A DNA stretch of 53,981 nucleotides from Candidatus Brockarchaeota archaeon (GCA_017601145.1 JAFNIV010000008.1:1-53981), one strand, 5' to 3'. Counted from the stretch's first letter, positions 7,677 through 17,809 are shown. The notes: a model not told the origin generated them from the letters alone. A program made the numbers and translations.

Positions 7677-9272
7677 TTGCAAGTATATTCTAACAGTTAT
7701 GAAAAAGCAATCAACGAAATAGCTTACGAACTAAAAAAACAATGGCCTATCGATAAAAATCATTTTGAAGAAATTAAGAAAAAAATCGCATCAAAATACA
7801 AACTAACAAGAGTTCCTTCAAATACAGAGGTGCTTCTAGCTTTAGAAGAGGAGTTTAAAGAAAAAGTAGCTCAAGAACTTGCAATAAAGAAAACAAGATC
7901 GGCTTCAGGTGTTGTTGTTGTTGCAGCAATGACTGCTCCATTACCATGTCCTCATAAAGAGGGGCCGTGCATTTATTGTCCAGGAGGACCAAAATTTGGA
8001 ACTCCGCAAAGTTACACTGGTTACGAGCCTGCTGCAATGAGAGCAATACAATACAACTTTGATCCTAAAAAACAAGTTGAAGCAAGACTAAAACAATTAG
8101 AGCAAATGGGACATAGTACAAAAAAAGTTGAACTTATAATCATGGGAGGAACTTTTCCCTCTTTTCCAGTCAAGTACCAAACGTTCTTCATAAAAGGATG
8201 TTTCGATGCAATTAACGGTTTGTCTTCTAGCTCTATAGAAGAAGCAATAAGTATGGCTGAGAAAGCAAAAAGAAGAAACGTTGCACTCACTATAGAGACG
8301 CGCCCAGATTATTGTAAAGAAGAACACGTTGATTTAATGCTTAGCTATGGTACTACAAGAGTTGAAATTGGAGTCCAATCGATTTACGAAGACGTTCTAA
8401 AATTTGTTAACAGAGGACACACAGTTAAGGAAAGTATAGACGCAATAAGAATTGCAAAGGATGCTGGATTAAAGGTGGCGATCCATATAATGCCAGGATT
8501 ACCATTATCAAGCTTTAATAGAGATATTGAAATGTTTAAAGTAATATTTGAAGATCAAGTATTTAAACCAGATATGATAAAAGTATATCCGACGTTAGTT
8601 GTAGAAGGAACAAAACTATACGATCTTTATAAAAAAGGAGAGTATAAGGCTTTAACTGACGAGGAAGCTATAGAAATAGTAGCGAAGGCACTCGAACTCT
8701 CTCCAAATTGGATTAGATTCATGAGAGTTCAAAGAGATATTCCAGCAACTAAGATAGTTGCAGGTCCAAAACACGGAAACTTAAGAGAACTTGCAATAAG
8801 AAGGCTCGTACAAAGCGGAAGAAACACAAAAGAAATTAGATTTAGAGAAGCAGGCTTAAGAAACTTCTTTGAAGCTACAGAAATTAAGCTAGTGAGAACT
8901 GACTATGAGGCATCACTAGGGCATGAAGTTTTTCTTGAATATGTAGACGCAAAAACTAATACTTTGTTTGGATACTTAAGACTTAGAATTCCTTCAGAAT
9001 TCGCACATAGGCCAGAAATTAAGTCTAGCAAGGCCGCCATAGTAAGAGAACTGAAAGTTGTTGGAAGGGCAACTCCATTTGGAAAAGTTTATAGCAAATC
9101 TTGGCAACATAGAGGACTTGGAGCTTCTTTATTGAAAGAAGCTGAAAGAATAGCTCTAGAAGATTTTGATGCTCATAAAGTACTTGTTATATCGGCAATA
9201 GGAACGAGAGAATATTATTATAAGTTAGGCTATGAAAAGGAAGGTGTATACGTATCGAGGAAGATAAAATGA
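7677..9272 (+). CDS. elp3: Elp3-like tRNA uridine(34) acetyltransferase
   Basis: This 531-residue radical-SAM/GNAT protein makes carboxymethyl-type modifications on wobble uridine. It has an N-terminal RNA-binding segment. The radical-SAM cysteines are C91, C98 and C101 (CPHKEGPCIYC), followed by GGTFPSFP and the SAM-binding segment ETRPDYC. The C-terminal acetyltransferase has RGLGASLLKEAERIA and YYYKLGYEKEG. The TTG at 7677 is chosen because it lies a leaderless distance from the TATA box. Its stop overlaps the GatE start (ATGA), so modification and charging enzymes for tRNA are co-transcribed. Confidence 0.93.
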   Translation: MQVYSNSYEKAINEIAYELKKQWPIDKNHFEEIKKKIASKYKLTRVPSNTEVLLALEEEFKEKVAQELAIKKTRSASGVVVVAAMTAPLPCPHKEGPCIYCPGGPKFGTPQSYTGYEPAAMRAIQYNFDPKKQVEARLKQLEQMGHSTKKVELIIMGGTFPSFPVKYQTFFIKGCFDAINGLSSSSIEEAISMAEKAKRRNVALTIETRPDYCKEEHVDLMLSYGTTRVEIGVQSIYEDVLKFVNRGHTVKESIDAIRIAKDAGLKVAIHIMPGLPLSSFNRDIEMFKVIFEDQVFKPDMIKVYPTLVVEGTKLYDLYKKGEYKALTDEEAIEIVAKALELSPNWIRFMRVQRDIPATKIVAGPKHGNLRELAIRRLVQSGRNTKEIRFREAGLRNFFEATEIKLVRTDYEASLGHEVFLEYVDAKTNTLFGYLRLRIPSEFAHRPEIKSSKAAIVRELKVVGRATPFGKVYSKSWQHRGLGASLLKEAERIALEDFDAHKVLVISAIGTREYYYKLGYEKEGVYVSRKIK

Positions 9273-11149
9273 GCACTAAAGAACCAGAAGTAAAAATTGG
9301 CTTTGAGTGGCATCAGAGACTAAAAACGCATAAGCTATTTTGTGATTGCCCTTCCATGCTTGGATTAAAGCCAGAATCAAGAGTCATGAGGCATATACGA
9401 CTTTCATATAGTGAGCTTGGTGAGCAAGATCCTGCTGCAATTCTTGAAGCTCAGAGAGCGAGAAAGTTTTACTATGATTTTAATTCAATGAACTCCTGCC
9501 TTGTTGAATTGGATGAAGCACCTCCACATGAAATTAATGAAGAAGCACTAAGAATTGCATTCAAGATAGCTTTAATGTTCAGAATGCAGGTACTTGATGA
9601 GATAAGAGTTATGAGAAAAGTTGTTCTAGATGGAAGTAACACAACAGGATTTCAAAGAACAGCTTTAGTTGCAATAGGTACAAAAGAATCTTTTCTTGAA
9701 ACAAAAGAAGGCAATGTTAGATTCAAAACTCTTTGTTTAGAAGAAGAATCAGCATTTATTGAAGAAACGGATAAAGAAGAAGCAACTTATAGACTGGATA
9801 GATTGGGTATTCCGTTGATAGAACTAGCAACAGAACCAGATATTCATTCTGCAAAACAAGCTATCGAAGTGGCAGAGAAAGTTGGGTTAATGCTTAGATT
9901 AACTGGAGATGTTCAAAGAGGATTAGGTTCCATTAGGCAAGATTTGAACATAAGTATAGCAGGAGGAAGTAGACAAGAAATCAAGGGAGTGCAAGAACTT
10001 GAACTAATTCCAAATATTGTGTACTATGAAATAGAAAGACAAAGAAACTTGATTAAGATAAGGGATGAGCTAAATTTAAGGAAAGTAAAAAAAATTGAAT
10101 TTAATTACTTTGAGGTTACTAATGCTCTTAAAAAATCAAACTCAAAATTAGTTAAGGAAGCTATTGCAAGAGGAGAAAACGCCTACCTTCTACCACTCCC
10201 TGGTTTAGAAGGATTGCTTGGAATGCAAATTCAACCAAAAAGAAGGTTTGGTACGGAACTGGCAGATTATGCTAGAGTTTGGGGAGGAGTAAGGGGCATC
10301 ATTCACTCAGATGAACTTCCAGGCTATGGAATTACAGCAGAAGATGTTTCCTTGATTAGGAATGAAAATAACTTAAGTAAAGATTCTGCATTCGTAATTG
10401 TTTTTTCAGACATAAAAAAAGCAGAACTAGCATTAAGGGCAGTTCTCAATAGAGTAAACATGGCTTTAGAAGGAGTTCCCACAGAAACTAGAAAAGCTAA
10501 CCCAGATGGAACAACCTCTTACCTAAGGCCACTTCCCGGAGCAGCTAGAATGTACCCAGAAACTGATCTATTGCCAATAGTTGTTAATAAAAGTACCATT
10601 GAAGAACTTAAAATGCAGTTACCACCAACTCCAGAAGAAGTTATGAAACAAATAATGGAATACGGAGTTAGTGAACAAATGGCAAGACAACTAGTAAGGT
10701 CTCCTGATCTTCAAACTTTTTATAAGTTAGTGAAAGAGAACGTAGATCCCGTTTTTGTTTCTTCTGTACTACTAAATACGATTCCAAGTTTAAGGAGGAA
10801 TGGGATAAAAGTAGATGAAATAAGCGAAAGCGATTTGCAAACTTTAATTTTAGCTTTCTCCAGAGAAAAGCTACCAAAAGAAGCAATTGAAGAAGCACTA
10901 ATGCTACTATCAGAAGGAGAAGAAGTTAGTTCCGTGGTAAATAAAATAAAGAATAAAGTGATAGGGGAAGAGGAAGTAAGAAAAACTATCCAACAAGTTG
11001 TTCTGGAAAAGAAAGAACTAATAAATCAAAGAGGAAAAGATGCAATAAAGCCTCTTATGGGTTTAGTAATGGAACGTTTTAGAGGAAAAGTACAAGGAAG
11101 CTTAGTTTATGAATTGCTTAAAGAAGAAATAGAAAAGGTGATGAAGTAA
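9269..11149 (+). CDS. gatE: Glutamyl-tRNA(Gln) amidotransferase subunit E
   Basis: GatE recognises misacylated Glu-tRNA(Gln) and activates the glutamate for amidation. The 626-residue protein has the GatB/E cradle motifs (KLFCDCPS, GSNTTGFQRTALVA, TEPDI and RQDLNISI), an AspRS-like insertion (about 270-410), and a C-terminal YqeY-like tail (about 500-626) that docks tRNA. The first motif reads FEWHQRL, where LEIHQQL is usual, a small deviation. It overlaps Elp3 by four bases and its stop overlaps the GatD ATG. Confidence 0.95.
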   Translation: MSTKEPEVKIGFEWHQRLKTHKLFCDCPSMLGLKPESRVMRHIRLSYSELGEQDPAAILEAQRARKFYYDFNSMNSCLVELDEAPPHEINEEALRIAFKIALMFRMQVLDEIRVMRKVVLDGSNTTGFQRTALVAIGTKESFLETKEGNVRFKTLCLEEESAFIEETDKEEATYRLDRLGIPLIELATEPDIHSAKQAIEVAEKVGLMLRLTGDVQRGLGSIRQDLNISIAGGSRQEIKGVQELELIPNIVYYEIERQRNLIKIRDELNLRKVKKIEFNYFEVTNALKKSNSKLVKEAIARGENAYLLPLPGLEGLLGMQIQPKRRFGTELADYARVWGGVRGIIHSDELPGYGITAEDVSLIRNENNLSKDSAFVIVFSDIKKAELALRAVLNRVNMALEGVPTETRKANPDGTTSYLRPLPGAARMYPETDLLPIVVNKSTIEELKMQLPPTPEEVMKQIMEYGVSEQMARQLVRSPDLQTFYKLVKENVDPVFVSSVLLNTIPSLRRNGIKVDEISESDLQTLILAFSREKLPKEAIEEALMLLSEGEEVSSVVNKIKNKVIGEEEVRKTIQQVVLEKKELINQRGKDAIKPLMGLVMERFRGKVQGSLVYELLKEEIEKVMK

Positions 11150-12498
11150 TGCCTTACTCAAAAAGAGTTCAAGAGCTTTTTACCAAAAATGGAATAAGTG
11201 TAGGAGATATGGTAGAAGTTGAAGCCTATGGTGAAAGATTATTAGGAGTACTCTTACCAAGGGAAGAGATAGACTTTGGAGATCAGGATGCGATAGTTAT
11301 TAAGTTAAAAAATGGATACAACGTTGGTATAAATGTATCAAATATAAGTAGCATAAGAAAGACTGAAACACATATTGAACTTGAAAAGTTCCCTAAAATA
11401 ACTGAAATAAAACAAAAACCAGAACTTCCAAAAATTTCGTTTATTTCAACAGGTGGTACTATAAGTTCTAGAATAGACTACTTAACAGGAGGAGTAGCTA
11501 TGCTTTTTTCTCCTGAAGAAATTTTAAATGGTGTACCAGAACTTCAAAGTATTGCAAACATAAGGAAGGCAGAAAGGTTGTTCTCTCTGGCTTCTGAAGA
11601 CTTAACTCCAAACGAATGGAAGCAGATCGCGAGGAAAGTAGTTGAATTCTTAAGAGAAGGTGATGAAGGCGTAGTCATCTTGCATGGAACAGATACAATG
11701 CATTTTACTGCTGCAGCATTATCTTTTATGATAAGAGGTCTAAACGTTCCAGTAGTACTTACTGGCGCTCAGAGATCTGTTGATAGAGGCTCGAGAGACT
11801 CAGATTTCAACATAATTTCTTCTGCAATTGTAGCCACAAAGTTTCCATATGCAGTAGTTTCTATAGTTTTTCACAGCTCAATGAATGATGATGAAGCAAT
11901 TGTAATAAGAGGTACAAGAGCTAGAAAAATGCACACTTCGAGAAGGGATGCCTTTAGACCAATAAATGAGCTTCCAATTGCTAAAGTAAGTAAAGACGGG
12001 GATATAAGTGTTCTAATCCATAACTTAAAATTACGTTCGAAAGATACTCCTTGGGCAGATGATGTTTTTGAAGAAAAAACAGCACTTATAAAGACTTATC
12101 CTGGCTCAAATCCAGAAATTTTAGACTTTTTAATTGATAAGGGATACAAAGGTATAGTTCTTGAAGGAACCGGATTAGGGCATGTTCCAACTCAAACATT
12201 AGATCAGAGAAATTCTTGGCTTAATGCAATAAAGAGAGCAACAGATCAGTCTATTTTTGTTGGTATAACTTCCCAATGTATTTATGGAAGAGTTGATCCA
12301 TACGTGTACAGAAATGCAAGACTTGCGTTGAAATATGGAGCAACATACCTTTCTGATATGACTTCTGAAACAGCTTATGTAAAGCTTGGTTGGTTATTAG
12401 GACATAGTTTTGATATCGAAGACATAAAGAAATTAATGTTGTTTAATTTTGCTGGAGAAATCTCAGATGGTGATGATCCAAGAGCTTACCTTTATTAA
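11149..12498 (+). CDS. gatD: Glutamyl-tRNA(Gln) amidotransferase subunit D
   Basis: GatD is the L-asparaginase-type subunit that releases ammonia from glutamine for GatE. The 449 residues contain an N-terminal beta-barrel (about 1-75). The asparaginase motif STGGTISSRIDYLTGG (about 99-114) holds the catalytic Thr. Also visible are the second motif HGTDTMHFTAAALSF and TGAQRSVDRGSRDSDFN. The C-terminal domain has EGTGLGHVP. The ATG overlaps the GatE stop (TAATG). It is the last gene of the operon. Confidence 0.96.
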   Translation: MPYSKRVQELFTKNGISVGDMVEVEAYGERLLGVLLPREEIDFGDQDAIVIKLKNGYNVGINVSNISSIRKTETHIELEKFPKITEIKQKPELPKISFISTGGTISSRIDYLTGGVAMLFSPEEILNGVPELQSIANIRKAERLFSLASEDLTPNEWKQIARKVVEFLREGDEGVVILHGTDTMHFTAAALSFMIRGLNVPVVLTGAQRSVDRGSRDSDFNIISSAIVATKFPYAVVSIVFHSSMNDDEAIVIRGTRARKMHTSRRDAFRPINELPIAKVSKDGDISVLIHNLKLRSKDTPWADDVFEEKTALIKTYPGSNPEILDFLIDKGYKGIVLEGTGLGHVPTQTLDQRNSWLNAIKRATDQSIFVGITSQCIYGRVDPYVYRNARLALKYGATYLSDMTSETAYVKLGWLLGHSFDIEDIKKLMLFNFAGEISDGDDPRAYLY

Positions 12499-12821
12499 TT
12501 TTGAAAAAAAGAGATTCCACAAGAGAATACATGACTTTAATATAAGACTTGCATAGGCTTTAAATTAATAAGTTACCATTACGATAAGAGAAACAGACTT
12601 ATCATTTAGAACAGAAGGACTGCTTAACTTAAAAATAAATACATTAAAGCTTTCATGCTGAATAACCGCAAGTTATCTAAATCTTTTTTATTTGAAATTT
12701 TCATACTAAGAATGAAATACTTTATGTTTCATTTATTAGTTGTAAAAATATACTTTAGGATATCAAAATTTTTAAAGTCAGCGTCTTCTTGATACTCTGT
12801 TAAATTAAAGCTTACAATCAA
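12499..12821. other. AT-rich intergenic region, no gene seen
   Basis: The region runs from the gatD stop to the right end of the IS607 relic at 12822. Neither coding frames, notable repeats nor RNA-like GC-rich segments were found. Confidence 0.5.
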
Positions 12822-12943
12822 GGGTTCTGAGTTAAGTAGTTAGCCCTTCCCTCTCGATTATTTCATCGAGGGCTCTTTGGGGGAACCCTTCTCCCCGCAT
12901 CTGAAGGTTCAATACTGCTACAACGTCTCTATCTAAGATTATG

Positions 12944-13291
12944 TTACACATTTCTGAAGCTGAAAAGAGTACTCTTGATGTAGACTGTTCTTTTAGTTAT
13001 CTTAGGCTTACTTTCAGCTCTCCCCATATTATGTAATGTTATCCAGCTCTTAACAAGCCCTATGACAGAGTTTATTGCTGAATCAACATAATGCTTTGAA
13101 AACCTCCAGTTTTTTAGTAACTCATCTCTAAGCTTCCTCCTATCCTCTCTACTGATACTTAGATGGGCTTTATTGGAAAACCTTACATGGGCGAAAATGT
13201 GCTCCAAAGCTCTTTGCTTAACTTGAAAGTATTCTTCGATTAAATCCTTTGGAGCTTCTACTGGGATTCTATAGCTCTTAACTGCTTCCAT
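12944..13291 (-). pseudogene. TnpB N-terminal fragment (IS607 family)
   Basis: A 115-codon open frame covers the N-terminal part of TnpB (KSYRIPVEAPKDLIEEYF, then RFSKHYVDSAINSVIGLVKSW and GRAESKPKITKRTVYIK). It ends at TLFSFRNV, where the nuclease core has been lost. The downstream tail (LDRDVVAVLNLQMRGEGFPQ) is in another frame. Confidence 0.75.
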
Positions 13292-13309
13292 AATCTTTCA
13301 ACCTCACTC

Positions 13310-13439
13310 TTAGTGTTGGAAGCCTAATAGCCTTAATAATCCCCTTCTTTTGTCATTTTCAAAGAGTCTTAACTGAGATGTTAAATATCTTTGTAACATC
13401 CTTTGGTCTAAGCAGTTCTTCGTAATCTTCAGACATCAT
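13310..13439 (-). pseudogene. IS607 TnpA (serine resolvase) N-terminal relic
   Basis: The frame from ATG 13439 gives SEDYEELLRPKDVTKIFNIS and VKTL, then loses frame at about 13360. It resumes as TKEGIIKAIRLPTLRVRLKD in another frame. This is the DNA-binding N-terminus of IS607-family TnpA. The serine-recombinase catalytic domain is absent. Confidence 0.65.
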
Positions 13440-13748
13440 TAAAGTAATCAACCTTTATTTAAACCTACCTGTCTCGAAACTGCTGACAACGGCAACAAGT
13501 GCAACTAGATTACTTCGAAAGACAAAACTAACGTTCGTTTTTACACACTCTAGAACTGAAAACTTTTGAAATCGAACTAACGCTAAAAACTAAATATCGA
13601 AAAGACTTAACTCATTTTTCAGTTTAGCCAAAGACGAATTAGTTAGCCTACAAAGAAAAGGGATGAAGTTTCTTAAAAAGTCAAGTAAAAGAGCCAAATA
13701 GCCAGTAGTAAAGTTAAAATAATTACTACTTTAGTACAAAAACAAAGA

Positions 13749-15914
13749 TTGTTACCGTACACTGTTTTAGAACCAGAAGAAAACTACAACAATGATTTTG
13801 CAAGAAATTACAGAATTCTTCTTAAGAACCCAATTTCAGAATGGTCAACTAGTGTTTTTTCGGTGAAAGTAAATATATTTGAGAAAGAATCATTTTTTAC
13901 TCCGAATAGAGACTATCCTGTCGAAGGTTTTCTTTGCGATCTGCATGGCAGTACGTGGAAAATTCTTGATTCCTTTGGCATTTCTTTAAGAGACGAAAAT
14001 CTTAAAGAAGTTGAAATTACCCCAACTAAAGTGTACTACAACATTTTCTCTGCAAAGTATTTCTACAAAATAAAAGAGTATGGAGAAATTTCTATAGATT
14101 TTTCTTTATGCAATACTAGGTTACAAAATGTTGCAGCTTTAAGGATAAAAGTGGCCCAAGAGAGAATTCCTCCAAAATTTAAATATTTCTTTTACTTTCT
14201 TCTAAAACTTAGACCAATAAAAGGGAACTACGTTCCATGTAGTGTTTTTTCAAAACACCCTGAGGGCGTTCTTTGCTCAAGTGACAGAGTAGAGGTAAAA
14301 GTTGAAAGTAATCAAAACATGTACTCAGAAATGAGTAAAGTTAGGTCTTTAGTGTGGAATTATAAACAAGGTTATGGTTTCAGATATGTAGAAAACAATA
14401 GAGTATTGTTTAAAAGTGAACAAGATGAAATATACGTGATCGGACCACTCTATGCTAGTGTAACTGAAGAACCTATCGAGCTTAAGGTTATAGTTAGTGA
14501 AACAAACTACTCAAAAGAGGAAGTACTGAAAGAACTGTTTTGTTTATCACCTATAAGTTATTCTCATGTGAACCAAATATTGTCCTCTCTTCCATTTGAT
14601 GGAATAAGTGACGAAAACATAAGAACAGCTATGAAAGGAAGACTAGTTGCACTGTTAACTTTTGGAAAAAGAACCGCACTTGACTCAGAAGAGTATCTTG
14701 TGCCTGAAGCAGGGGCATGGTGGTTTAGAGAAATATGGCTTAGAGATCTTTACGAAGGACTTTTTTGGAACATTAATACTTACTTGACTACAGGTCTTTA
14801 CAATTTTATTGTTAACCAAGTGAATTTTGGGTTTTCAGTGATGAATGAATATGGCATGTTGCCAAACTTTGTTATATTTGAAGGAGGAAGAAAAGTATTG
14901 AATTTTGAATCAATTGATGCCACTTTATTGTTTCATAAGCTAGTTTTGAGATTAGGACAAATAACTAATGATAAAGCTTTACTAGAAAGAGCATTCAAAG
15001 CTTTTAGAAAGTTTGTCGATGCTACCATAGAAGGTAAAATAAAGAATATCACGATAAACAATAGTTTAATCCTTTCACCACCTTACTATAGCTGGATTGA
15101 TAGTAGATATGACATAAAAATTGGTGACAAAATAATATATAAGTTCCCTAGTAGAGTTTCAGCAGACATGTTGAAAGAACTTCTTTTTAAATATCAAGAC
15201 GAGAGACATATTTATGAATTACTTAATTCCCCTTCATTCTTTTTACCAGAGATTCAAGCTACTTTTTGTCTCATTTTAAATGAATATAAAAGAATAGATA
15301 AAATTACGAAAAATGCTAACAACATATCAAAAATAGCTGAAGAATCACTTGAGAGATACCTTGAAATTTTAAAAAATAGTAAGACCAACATTCCTCCAAA
15401 TATAATGTACATAAGTCACAAAAATGAGTACCTAAAGGATGAAACTATATCTTCTGCTTCTTTCTCTTCAGTTTCAACTCTAAAATCTTACTTAGATGAC
15501 GACTTTTTGAAAAAAGCTCTTGAAACTGCACAAAAAGAACTTATCGTATACAGAAAACTCATGAAACTTGGCTCAGGAATTTATCCCTTTGGTTTAATTA
15601 CACAGAAAAGAGAACACTCACCTTACTTAGGAGATGAACAGTATCATGGCTATGTAGTTTGGCCGAGGGAAACAGTCTACGTCGTAGACCTCTTAGAAAA
15701 ACTTAACTTAACAAGAGACGTTGACAAGATACTTCTTAATAACTTAGATGCATCAATTTCTGAAAGGATTCCATTCTACCTTTCAGAACTATTTGAAGTT
15801 CAAAAACTTAAAAAAATGCCAGAAAATGAATTAGAAAATCCAATACCGATGAAAAATCCAGCACAGTACTGGTCGATGTGGTTTGATCCATATTTAAAAT
15901 GGCTTTTAGTGTGA
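13749..15914 (+). CDS. Amylo-alpha-1,6-glucosidase/debranching-type glycoside hydrolase
   Basis: The 721-residue protein resembles archaeal glycogen-debranching and amylo-1,6-glucosidase enzymes. It has an N-terminal beta-sandwich (about 1-270) followed by an (alpha/alpha)6 barrel. The stretch GAWWFREIWLRDLYEGLFWN (about 319-338) matches the W-x-R-D catalytic-acid segment, and GYVVWPRETVYVVDLL (about 629-644) resembles the second active-site loop. No signal peptide is evident, so it acts in the cytoplasm, plausibly on glycogen made by the synthase at 25.7 kb. The TTG start has no clear Shine-Dalgarno. It stands alone between two IS607 relics. The exact substrate is uncertain. Confidence 0.75.
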   Translation: MLPYTVLEPEENYNNDFARNYRILLKNPISEWSTSVFSVKVNIFEKESFFTPNRDYPVEGFLCDLHGSTWKILDSFGISLRDENLKEVEITPTKVYYNIFSAKYFYKIKEYGEISIDFSLCNTRLQNVAALRIKVAQERIPPKFKYFFYFLLKLRPIKGNYVPCSVFSKHPEGVLCSSDRVEVKVESNQNMYSEMSKVRSLVWNYKQGYGFRYVENNRVLFKSEQDEIYVIGPLYASVTEEPIELKVIVSETNYSKEEVLKELFCLSPISYSHVNQILSSLPFDGISDENIRTAMKGRLVALLTFGKRTALDSEEYLVPEAGAWWFREIWLRDLYEGLFWNINTYLTTGLYNFIVNQVNFGFSVMNEYGMLPNFVIFEGGRKVLNFESIDATLLFHKLVLRLGQITNDKALLERAFKAFRKFVDATIEGKIKNITINNSLILSPPYYSWIDSRYDIKIGDKIIYKFPSRVSADMLKELLFKYQDERHIYELLNSPSFFLPEIQATFCLILNEYKRIDKITKNANNISKIAEESLERYLEILKNSKTNIPPNIMYISHKNEYLKDETISSASFSSVSTLKSYLDDDFLKKALETAQKELIVYRKLMKLGSGIYPFGLITQKREHSPYLGDEQYHGYVVWPRETVYVVDLLEKLNLTRDVDKILLNNLDASISERIPFYLSELFEVQKLKKMPENELENPIPMKNPAQYWSMWFDPYLKWLLV

Positions 15915-15956
15915 AGTTACTCTCTCTGTGTTTAAGAACAAGAAAATCAAATTCAG

Positions 15957-16118
15957 TTAAATGGCTTTTACCATTTTTACTGTTTCTTTTCTTACTTTCT
16001 CTAAAACCTTATACCCACAATATGGGCACCTTATTTCTCTGGGGTTCATCATTTCAGGAGTGAATATACTCTTACAGGCTAAACACCTATAAACAATTGA
16101 AGGTTTTCCTTCTTCCAT
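15957..16118 (-). CDS. rpoP: DNA-directed RNA polymerase subunit P (Rpb12-like)
   Basis: This 53-residue zinc-ribbon protein has two CxxC pairs (YRCLACKS and IRCPYCGYKVLEK) and ends VKMVKAI, the RpoP/Rpb12 pattern. It is a small essential subunit of archaeal RNA polymerase that bridges the Rpo3/Rpo10/Rpo11 platform. An AAGGGTGAA Shine-Dalgarno lies directly before ATG 16118. It converges on the glycoside hydrolase and lies next to an IS607 relic. In many archaea it follows L37Ae, but no L37Ae is present here. Confidence 0.92.
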   Translation of the reverse strand: MEEGKPSIVYRCLACKSIFTPEMMNPREIRCPYCGYKVLEKVRKETVKMVKAI

Positions 16119-16232
16119 TTCACCCTTGCTGGCGTGAGTAGTAGTATAAATTTGTTTCGCCTGTATGTCTTTAACTTGAAGTTAAATAGTTTTACTTGCC
16201 TCGAATACATTCTTCAAAACTTGTCTTTGCCC

Positions 16233-16928
16233 CTTCAGCAGTTTCAAAATAGATATGCTTAAATATTGGTAGATATAGAAGAATATTAATGTCAGAAAAG
16301 CTCTATAAAATCAAAGAGGCGAAGAAGCTTCTTGGAGTCAAAAAGATTGTTAGTTAAAGCATACTCTATACCTCATAATCTTGAGGTGAATGAGCTTATA
16401 GAGGATTACATGAGAATCTATCTTGGAAGATTTATGGAAGAACATTGAATGGAAAAGGAATAGGAAGAGGCTTATACCATTTCTGAGGAAAGATAAGGAT
16501 TTTAGGAAAAAGCTTAGAGACAAGAATCTTAGAGGATGGGTTTACTCCAAGCATTACGTGGACTCTGCGATAAAACAGGCTTATTCTATGCTTGAATCGT
16601 GGAGGAAGAGATACCTTCATGGACGGGCTAAAAGAAGACCTGAGTTGAAGAGGAAATTTGTTAGAGTTAAGGAAACCCTCTACAGCTACAGACGGTGTGC
16701 AACAAAGATCTAAGGGGAGAGGTCTTCAAATGCCCAAAATGCGGACTTGTAATAGATAGGCAAAAGAATGCATCAATAAACATTTGGAAAACATTCCTTA
16801 GGATGTGGGGAGTTATGGGTTTCCCCCGAAAGGAGCAAAGCTCAATGAGTCCTCCAATGAACCCTGAGGAGGAAAAGAGCGTTGAGGCTCAAGGACTAAG
16901 TATGGATTCCATACTTAGTTCAGAACCC
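16233..16928 (+). mobile_element. IS607-type relic (copy c)
   Basis: The left end is CTTCAGCAGTTTCAAAATAG, as in copy a. The element holds a truncated TnpA (ATG 16289: SEKLYKIKEAKKLLGVKKIV, then stop), the frameshifted N-terminal half of TnpB (about 16345-16700), then the zinc finger and tail (16695-16937). It ends near CAGAACCC (16921-16928). The TnpB catalytic core is missing between TLYSYR and the zinc finger. Confidence 0.75.
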
Positions 16929-16937
16929 ATAATATAA
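16345..16937 (+). pseudogene. TnpB relic with catalytic core deleted
   Basis: Three frames carry successive parts. First is LVKAYSIPHNLEVNELIEDY (about 16345-16430). Second is LRGWVYSKHYVDSAIKQAYS, from an open frame at 16423-16713. Third is the zinc finger VFKCPKCGLVIDRQKNASIN with a tail ending SSEPII (16695-16937). The parts align end to end with the copy at 12944-13291, so frameshifts and one large deletion killed the gene. Confidence 0.75.
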
Positions 16938-17058
16938 AGCAATACTGTTATGAAACTTTTAGTACTTAGTTAAGACTTTTAATCTTTATATGTTTCTATT
17001 TGTTTTTGGAACACCATATTTCTTAATTATTTTACGAAACTATTCTTTGTTACAACTT

Positions 17059-17808
17059 TTAGGAATAAATATTTTGTTTTCTTAACAGTTCTAGGAACTC
17101 TTCTGCATTTTTTATCATATTTATTACGTTAAACATTACATAAACTTCTTTGGAATCCTGTTCTAAAACAATTTTAAGTAGTTTTTCTAAGTCCTTACTT
17201 GTATACTCATACTTATAGTTGTATCTTCTCCTAAGCCCATGAAGTCTAAAGTAACAAACCTCTTGTTCAACGACAGGCTTATCCCAAAAAGGATCTACTA
17301 CATGAATTAGGTTGTACTTGTCTATGATTTGTTTTAGTACTACCTTTTCATTAAGCCATTCTCCCCTTGGTTCCCAACCGAGCTTAAATCCATACCGTTC
17401 AATGCTTGAAAAAAAGTTTTCTAAGTTGCTTCTGTTTCTCATGCTAGGTTCAAAGCTTGGAGGAGACTGAAAAATGATCATTTCTGCTCCTAGAGCCTTA
17501 GCAAAATTAGCAGTAGTCTTCCAAGCTTCAAACACTTCTTTAGTTGGCATAAAATTTCCGTAGTTTGTCAGATTTATTTTATGCTTTCCTTTATACCGTT
17601 TCCAAGTTGGGCTACTAGAAGAATGCGTAATACCTTGCCAAGCTTTCAAAGTATAAACAAAGTCCTCAGGTGCTTCTTCTCTCCATTTCTTTGCTGTTTT
17701 CTCAGATGGAACGTTATAAAATGTTTCTTGAATTTCAACCGTATTAAATTTCTTAAAATATGTATTCTTTGAAATTGCAAACCCGCATGTACCTACAAGA
17801 ATTCTCAT
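17059..17808 (-). CDS. DUF72 family TIM-barrel protein (YecE-like)
   Basis: The 249-residue protein starts MRILVGTCGFAISKNTYFKK and has the DUF72 hallmarks: a G-T/W-x-x-x-F-Y strand near the N-terminus (VEIQETFYNVPSEKTAKKW), a LIHVVDPF strand and a late YFRLHG motif. The family has a TIM-barrel fold and no settled biochemical role. It follows purB with one base between stop and start, so it shares that operon. This does not prove a purine role. Confidence 0.85.
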   Translation of the reverse strand: MRILVGTCGFAISKNTYFKKFNTVEIQETFYNVPSEKTAKKWREEAPEDFVYTLKAWQGITHSSSSPTWKRYKGKHKINLTNYGNFMPTKEVFEAWKTTANFAKALGAEMIIFQSPPSFEPSMRNRSNLENFFSSIERYGFKLGWEPRGEWLNEKVVLKQIIDKYNLIHVVDPFWDKPVVEQEVCYFRLHGLRRRYNYKYEYTSKDLEKLLKIVLEQDSKEVYVMFNVINMIKNAEEFLELLRKQNIYS

Positions 17809-17809
17809 C

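Larger units (their letters stand above)
12822..13487 (-). mobile_element. IS607-type relic (copy b)
   Basis: Read on the minus strand, the element starts with a diverged left end (TCAGCAGTTTCGAGAC, near 13487). It continues with a damaged TnpA N-terminus (13439 downward: MMSEDYEELLRPKDVTKIFNI, a MerR-like helix-turn-helix). Next come the TnpB N-terminal region (13291-12944) and a TnpB tail ending QRALDEIIEREGLTT. It ends at ACTTAACTCAGAACCC. The TnpB RuvC core between TLFSFR and LDRDVVAVLN is deleted, as in the copy at 16233, so the element is dead. Confidence 0.75.
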
